Of a DNA stretch of 64,000 nucleotides, positions 61,442 to 64,000 are shown one piece after another (positions within the stretch are counted from its first letter, which is position 1; each line of letters starts with the position of its first letter). The notes beneath the pieces are model-generated. The model was not told the origin of the DNA. It saw only the letters and a list, made by a program, of their open reading frames with translations, and did not search any database. This DNA is from Amycolatopsis coloradensis. GTDB lineage: Bacteria; Actinomycetota; Actinomycetes; Mycobacteriales; Pseudonocardiaceae. Location: contig NZ_CP150484.1 in the NCBI RefSeq assembly GCF_037997115.1, forward strand, positions 194,005-258,004. The letters are read 5' to 3'. The position numbers and the translations under genes were made by a program.

Positions 61442-61687
61442 TCACGCCGACCGCTCCGACGAAGAGTCACCTATCCGCGGGAACGGGGCGGTGGAGAAGA
61501 TGATCTCCACCGCCACCTCGAAGAACTCCGCGATCCGCAGTGCGAGGTAGAGGCTCGGGCTGTACTCGCCGCGTTCGAGGTAGCCGATGGTCTGGTAGTG
61601 CACGCCCAGCGCATCGGCGAGTTCGCGGCGGGAAATGCCCCTTTCCGCCCGCAACATCGCGATCCGGTTGTAAACGACCTCGCTCAT
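61442..61687 (-). CDS. Small XRE-type transcriptional regulator
   Basis: 81 residues, essentially one helix-turn-helix (NRIAMLRAERGISRRELADA, LGVHYQTIGYLERGEYSPSL) plus a short tail (FEVAVEIIFSTAPFPRIGDS). This YgzD-like small HTH group often accompanies ABC-2 exporters. It is 3 bp after the permease gene, so it is the third gene of the exporter operon and may regulate it through the palindrome at 63472-63497. Confidence 0.9.
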   Translation of the reverse strand: MSEVVYNRIAMLRAERGISRRELADALGVHYQTIGYLERGEYSPSLYLALRIAEFFEVAVEIIFSTAPFPRIGDSSSERSA

Positions 61688-61690
61688 GAG

Positions 61691-62542
61691 CTAGCCAATT
61701 CGCTGCATCGCCTTTTCCCGTCGTGCCGCCACCGAGGACCCGGACTCGCGTCGCGCCATGCGCCGCAGGACGACCGGGGCCAGCGTCAATCCGATCACGG
61801 CCCACACCGACAGCACGCCGAGGGTCTCCCATGGCCGCCAGGACTGGCCGATCTCGATGATCACCGTCGAGTCCGGCAGCAGCGCCGACCGCATGCCGAG
61901 GCCGAGCCAGTACATCGGGAACACCTGCCCGAGGTACTGCAGCCATTCCGGCAGGGCGGTGATCGGGTAGAAGATCCCCGAGATCGCGCCGATCCCCAGT
62001 GTCGGCAGCATGATCAGCCCGATGCTGCGCGCGTTCGAGGTCAGCGAGCCGAAGATCGCGCCGATCGGCATGGTGGCGAGCAGACCGAGCACCAGCACCC
62101 ACAGCAGGCCCAGCCACGAGGTCAGCCCGCCGGGCGCGATGCCGTCGAACAGGATCAGACTGGGGATCAGTACCAGCAGCATTCCGATGACGGTGTTCAA
62201 CGACACCGTGACGACCTTGCCGACGAGGTAGCCGATCATGCCGTTCGGGGTGGCCTTGGCGCGCAGGAGCGTGCCGTCTTCACGTTCGACGGCGAGGACT
62301 CCCGCCATCCCGAGCATGCCGCTGAACACGATCGACGCGCCCAGCACGCTCGGCACGGTGGCGGCGCCGAGCGAGAACTCCGTGCCCGGCAGTTTCGCGC
62401 CGCGCATGAAGAACATGACGATCACGAAGATCGCCGGGAAGAGGAAGGTGTTGAAGAGGTCTTCCCGGTTGGTCATCATCTGGCGGGCTTCGAGCCAGCC
62501 GCGCCGGACGCCCAGCCGGACACTGTGCTGAATCGTGTTCAT
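61691..62542 (-). CDS. ABC-2 type permease
   Basis: 283 residues with about six membrane helices (FNTFLFPAIFVIVMFFM, VPSVLGASIVFSGMLGMAGV, VVTVSLNTVIGMLLVLIPSL, WVLVLGLLATMPIGAIF, LIMLPTLGIGAISGIFYPIT, LGVLSVWAVIGLTLAPVVLR). EREDGTLLRAKATPNG is the conserved ABC-2 loop. It overlaps the ATPase gene by 4 nt. Substrate unknown; drugs, lipids or peptides are possible. Confidence 0.92.
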   Translation of the reverse strand: MNTIQHSVRLGVRRGWLEARQMMTNREDLFNTFLFPAIFVIVMFFMRGAKLPGTEFSLGAATVPSVLGASIVFSGMLGMAGVLAVEREDGTLLRAKATPNGMIGYLVGKVVTVSLNTVIGMLLVLIPSLILFDGIAPGGLTSWLGLLWVLVLGLLATMPIGAIFGSLTSNARSIGLIMLPTLGIGAISGIFYPITALPEWLQYLGQVFPMYWLGLGMRSALLPDSTVIIEIGQSWRPWETLGVLSVWAVIGLTLAPVVLRRMARRESGSSVAARREKAMQRIG

Positions 62543-63444
62543 CGCGCGCCCACCGCCTCCAGGGACTCGGCCTTGCGGACCAAGGTCATGTACGTGTCCT
62601 CGAGCGACGCCCGCCGGACCTCCAGATCGCCGATGGCGTCCCCGTGCTGCTTGAACAGTTCGTGCACGTACTTCGTCGATTCGGTCGTGGAGTGCACGAA
62701 CCGCTGGCCGTCCAGCGTCCAGCGCACCTCGGCCTCGCCGGCGATCTGTCTGCTCAGCGCGTCGGCCGAACCGTCGGCCACGATGCGGCCGTGGTTCAGG
62801 ATCAGGATCCGGTCGGCCAGCTTCTCGGCCTCGTCGAGGTCGTGCGTGGTCAGCAGGATCGTCGTGTCGTCGTCATCGGTCAGCCGGTGCACGAGTTCGT
62901 GGAACTCGCGCCGCGCCTCCGGGTCCAGTCCGGCGGTCGGCTCGTCGAGGAACAGCAGTTCCGGACGGCCGACGATGCCGATCGCGACGTCGAGCCGTCG
63001 CCGCTGCCCGCCCGAGAGCATCCGGACCTTCTTGTCCGCGTGCTCGGTCAGGCCGACCGCGGCGACCAGCTCGTCCGGATCCCACGGCCGCTTGATGCGG
63101 TCCGTGGAGTACGGCGCGTAGTAGCCGCCCAGGTGCTCCAGCAGCTCGCGCACCCGCCATTTCGCGTGGTCGCGCCAGGCCTGGAGGACGACCCCCAGCC
63201 GCGCCCTCCAGTTCTCGTCCGCGTGCGCCGGGTCGGTGCCCAGCACGCTGACCTCGCCCTCCGACCGCATCCGGAAGCCTTCGAGGATCTCGATCGTCGT
63301 GGTCTTGCCCGCCCCGTTCGGGCCGAGCAGGCAGATCACCTCGCCGCGGTGCGCGGTGAAGTCGACGCCGTGGAGAACGTCGTTCGTGCCGTATCGCATC
63401 CGGAGATCTTTGACGGAGATCATCACGTCGTGTGGATCTCTCAT
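62539..63444 (-). CDS. ABC transporter ATP-binding protein (ABC-2 exporter)
   Basis: 301 residues. Walker A GPNGAGKTT, signature LSGGQRRRLDVAIGIVGRP, Walker B LLFLDEPTAGLDPEARREF, switch LTTHDLDEAEKLADRI, then a C-terminal extension. First gene of the ATPase-permease-XRE operon, divergent from cobG. ATG 63444 follows GGGGGTGACC. Confidence 0.93.
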   Translation of the reverse strand: MRDPHDVMISVKDLRMRYGTNDVLHGVDFTAHRGEVICLLGPNGAGKTTTIEILEGFRMRSEGEVSVLGTDPAHADENWRARLGVVLQAWRDHAKWRVRELLEHLGGYYAPYSTDRIKRPWDPDELVAAVGLTEHADKKVRMLSGGQRRRLDVAIGIVGRPELLFLDEPTAGLDPEARREFHELVHRLTDDDDTTILLTTHDLDEAEKLADRILILNHGRIVADGSADALSRQIAGEAEVRWTLDGQRFVHSTTESTKYVHELFKQHGDAIGDLEVRRASLEDTYMTLVRKAESLEAVGAR

Positions 63445-63471
63445 TGGTCACCCCCATCTCAGTGCTGCGAT

Positions 63472-63497
63472 CGAATGTAGCACACCTACTACATTCG
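63472..63497. promoter_or_regulatory. Operator-like palindrome between exporter operon and cobG
   Basis: CGAATGTAG (63472-63480) and CTACATTCG (63489-63497) flank CACACCTA. It is 28 bp upstream of the exporter ATPase start and about 46 bp upstream of cobG. The XRE regulator of the operon is a candidate ligand. Confidence 0.55.
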
Positions 63498-63530
63498 GTC
63501 TGAGAGATACTCTCGCAGAAACGGGCCATC

Positions 63531-63536
63531 TACAGT
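63531..63536 (+). promoter_or_regulatory. Leaderless -10 of cobG
   Basis: TACAGT lies 6 nt before ATG 63543; no ribosome binding site is seen. Confidence 0.4.
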
Positions 63537-63542
63537 GAGCGC

Positions 63543-64000
63543 ATGTCCACGAGCGCCCGTGTCCGAGCCGACGCGTGCCCTGGTGTCTTCGCCACACACG
63601 ACGCGGCCGACGGTCCGCTCGCCCGGATCCGGCTGCCCGGCGGCGCCATCACCTCGGCCCAGGTCGGCGCGCTCGCGGATGCCGCCGACGACCTCGGGGA
63701 CGGCGCCCTCCACCTGACCTCCCGCGGCAACGTGCAGCTGCGCGGCGTCACCCGGCCAGGTCTCGCTGGCAGGCTCACCGCGGCCGGGCTGCTGCCTTCG
63801 CCGTCGCACGAACGCGTCCGCAACATCCTCGCGTCGCCGTTGAGCGATACCGCGCAAAAGCTGGCCTCGGCCCTCGACAAGGCGCTGTGCGCGGCTCCTG
63901 AGCTGGCCGAACTCCCGGGACGCTTCCTCTTCGCCCTCGACGGCGGCCAAGGCGACGTCGCCGGTGAGGGCGCCGACGTCTGCTGGCGCGACGGCGCCGT
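63543..64000 (+). CDS. cobG: Precorrin-3B synthase CobG (5' part, runs off the window)
   Basis: The first 152 codons of a nitrite/sulfite-reductase-family protein. The opening RADACPGVFATHDAADGPLA, RIRLPGGAITSAQVGALADA and ALHLTSRGNVQLRGVT form the ferredoxin-like half domain of CobG, which converts precorrin-3A to 3B with O2 and a 4Fe-4S centre. The cluster cysteines lie beyond the window. No stop occurs before base 64000. With cobN it indicates the aerobic B12 route. Confidence 0.9.
   Translation, partial: MSTSARVRADACPGVFATHDAADGPLARIRLPGGAITSAQVGALADAADDLGDGALHLTSRGNVQLRGVTRPGLAGRLTAAGLLPSPSHERVRNILASPLSDTAQKLASALDKALCAAPELAELPGRFLFALDGGQGDVAGEGADVCWRDGA

Noticed and set aside
61167-61445. 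A complete 92-residue minus-strand gene
   Set aside because: Only the 3' half looks coding; the 5' half runs through the hairpin 61319-61363, so I kept it as a possible fragment only.

Overview
The window is very GC-rich, with strong G/C bias at third codon positions, GTG/TTG starts and many ATGA overlaps. Its gene content (a SARP regulator, DasR-type chitinase control, FolP2, actinobacterial DinB, aerobic cobaltochelatase CobN, leaderless-looking promoters) points to a filamentous actinomycete. The recurrent intergenic hairpins built on GAAGG..CCTTC suggest the Amycolatopsis/Pseudonocardiaceae group; this placement is an inference. No rRNA, tRNA, CRISPR array or complete insertion sequence was seen.

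Layout. 0.1-4.1 kb: a tightly overlapping operon with an ABC-2 exporter, a membrane protein, a winged-helix regulator and DNA polymerase IV, preceded by a doubled palindromic operator. 4.1-4.5 kb: a gene-free 329-bp element bounded by 57-nt inverted repeats. 4.6-11 kb: CapA-like lipoprotein, polyprenyl diphosphate synthase, envelope proteins, an orphan sugar-binding lipoprotein and a His-tailed DUF4396 membrane protein behind a CsoR-like site. 11-22 kb: a secretion-rich stretch with Tat-exported GH88, PhoD and GH105 enzymes, and an AfsR/SARP-type regulator flanked by two secreted proteins that share one SH3-like domain. A matching pair of 7-4-7 direct repeats lies upstream of both, suggesting a local regulon. 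22-29 kb: FolP2, an orphan sensor kinase, a sulfonate/nitrate-type ABC importer and a siderophore-binding protein whose lipobox is out of frame. 28.8-39 kb: acyl-ACP desaturase behind a 33-bp palindrome, a ten-copy 21-bp tandem repeat, a DEAD-box helicase, a beta-lactamase-like hydrolase, an acyl-CoA dehydrogenase, Tex, and a GH18 chitinase with a DasR-like site. 39-45.6 kb: coupled Baeyer-Villiger-type monooxygenase and GMC oxidoreductase, an HTH_42 protein, AraC and TetR regulators. 45.7-53.9 kb: the phenylacetate cluster paaI-paaK-paaR diverging from paaZABCDE. 53.9-64 kb: an ABC-F protein, a decayed HNH-type gene, a RibD-like fusion in reversed domain order, a 30-residue Cys-rich microprotein, cobN under a B12 riboswitch, a small XRE regulator with an ABC-2 exporter, and the start of cobG.

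How genes work together. The paa genes form one pathway: PaaK makes phenylacetyl-CoA, PaaABCDE epoxidises it, PaaZ opens the ring, PaaI rescues CoA, and PaaR probably controls both arms through two related sites between paaI and paaZ. cobN and cobG belong to aerobic cobalamin synthesis. Many genes end in long hairpins that probably act as bidirectional terminators. Decay is visible at four places: a BBE-domain oxidase remnant, a DUF222/HNH remnant, a possible OmpR-type fragment, and the frameshifted binding protein.
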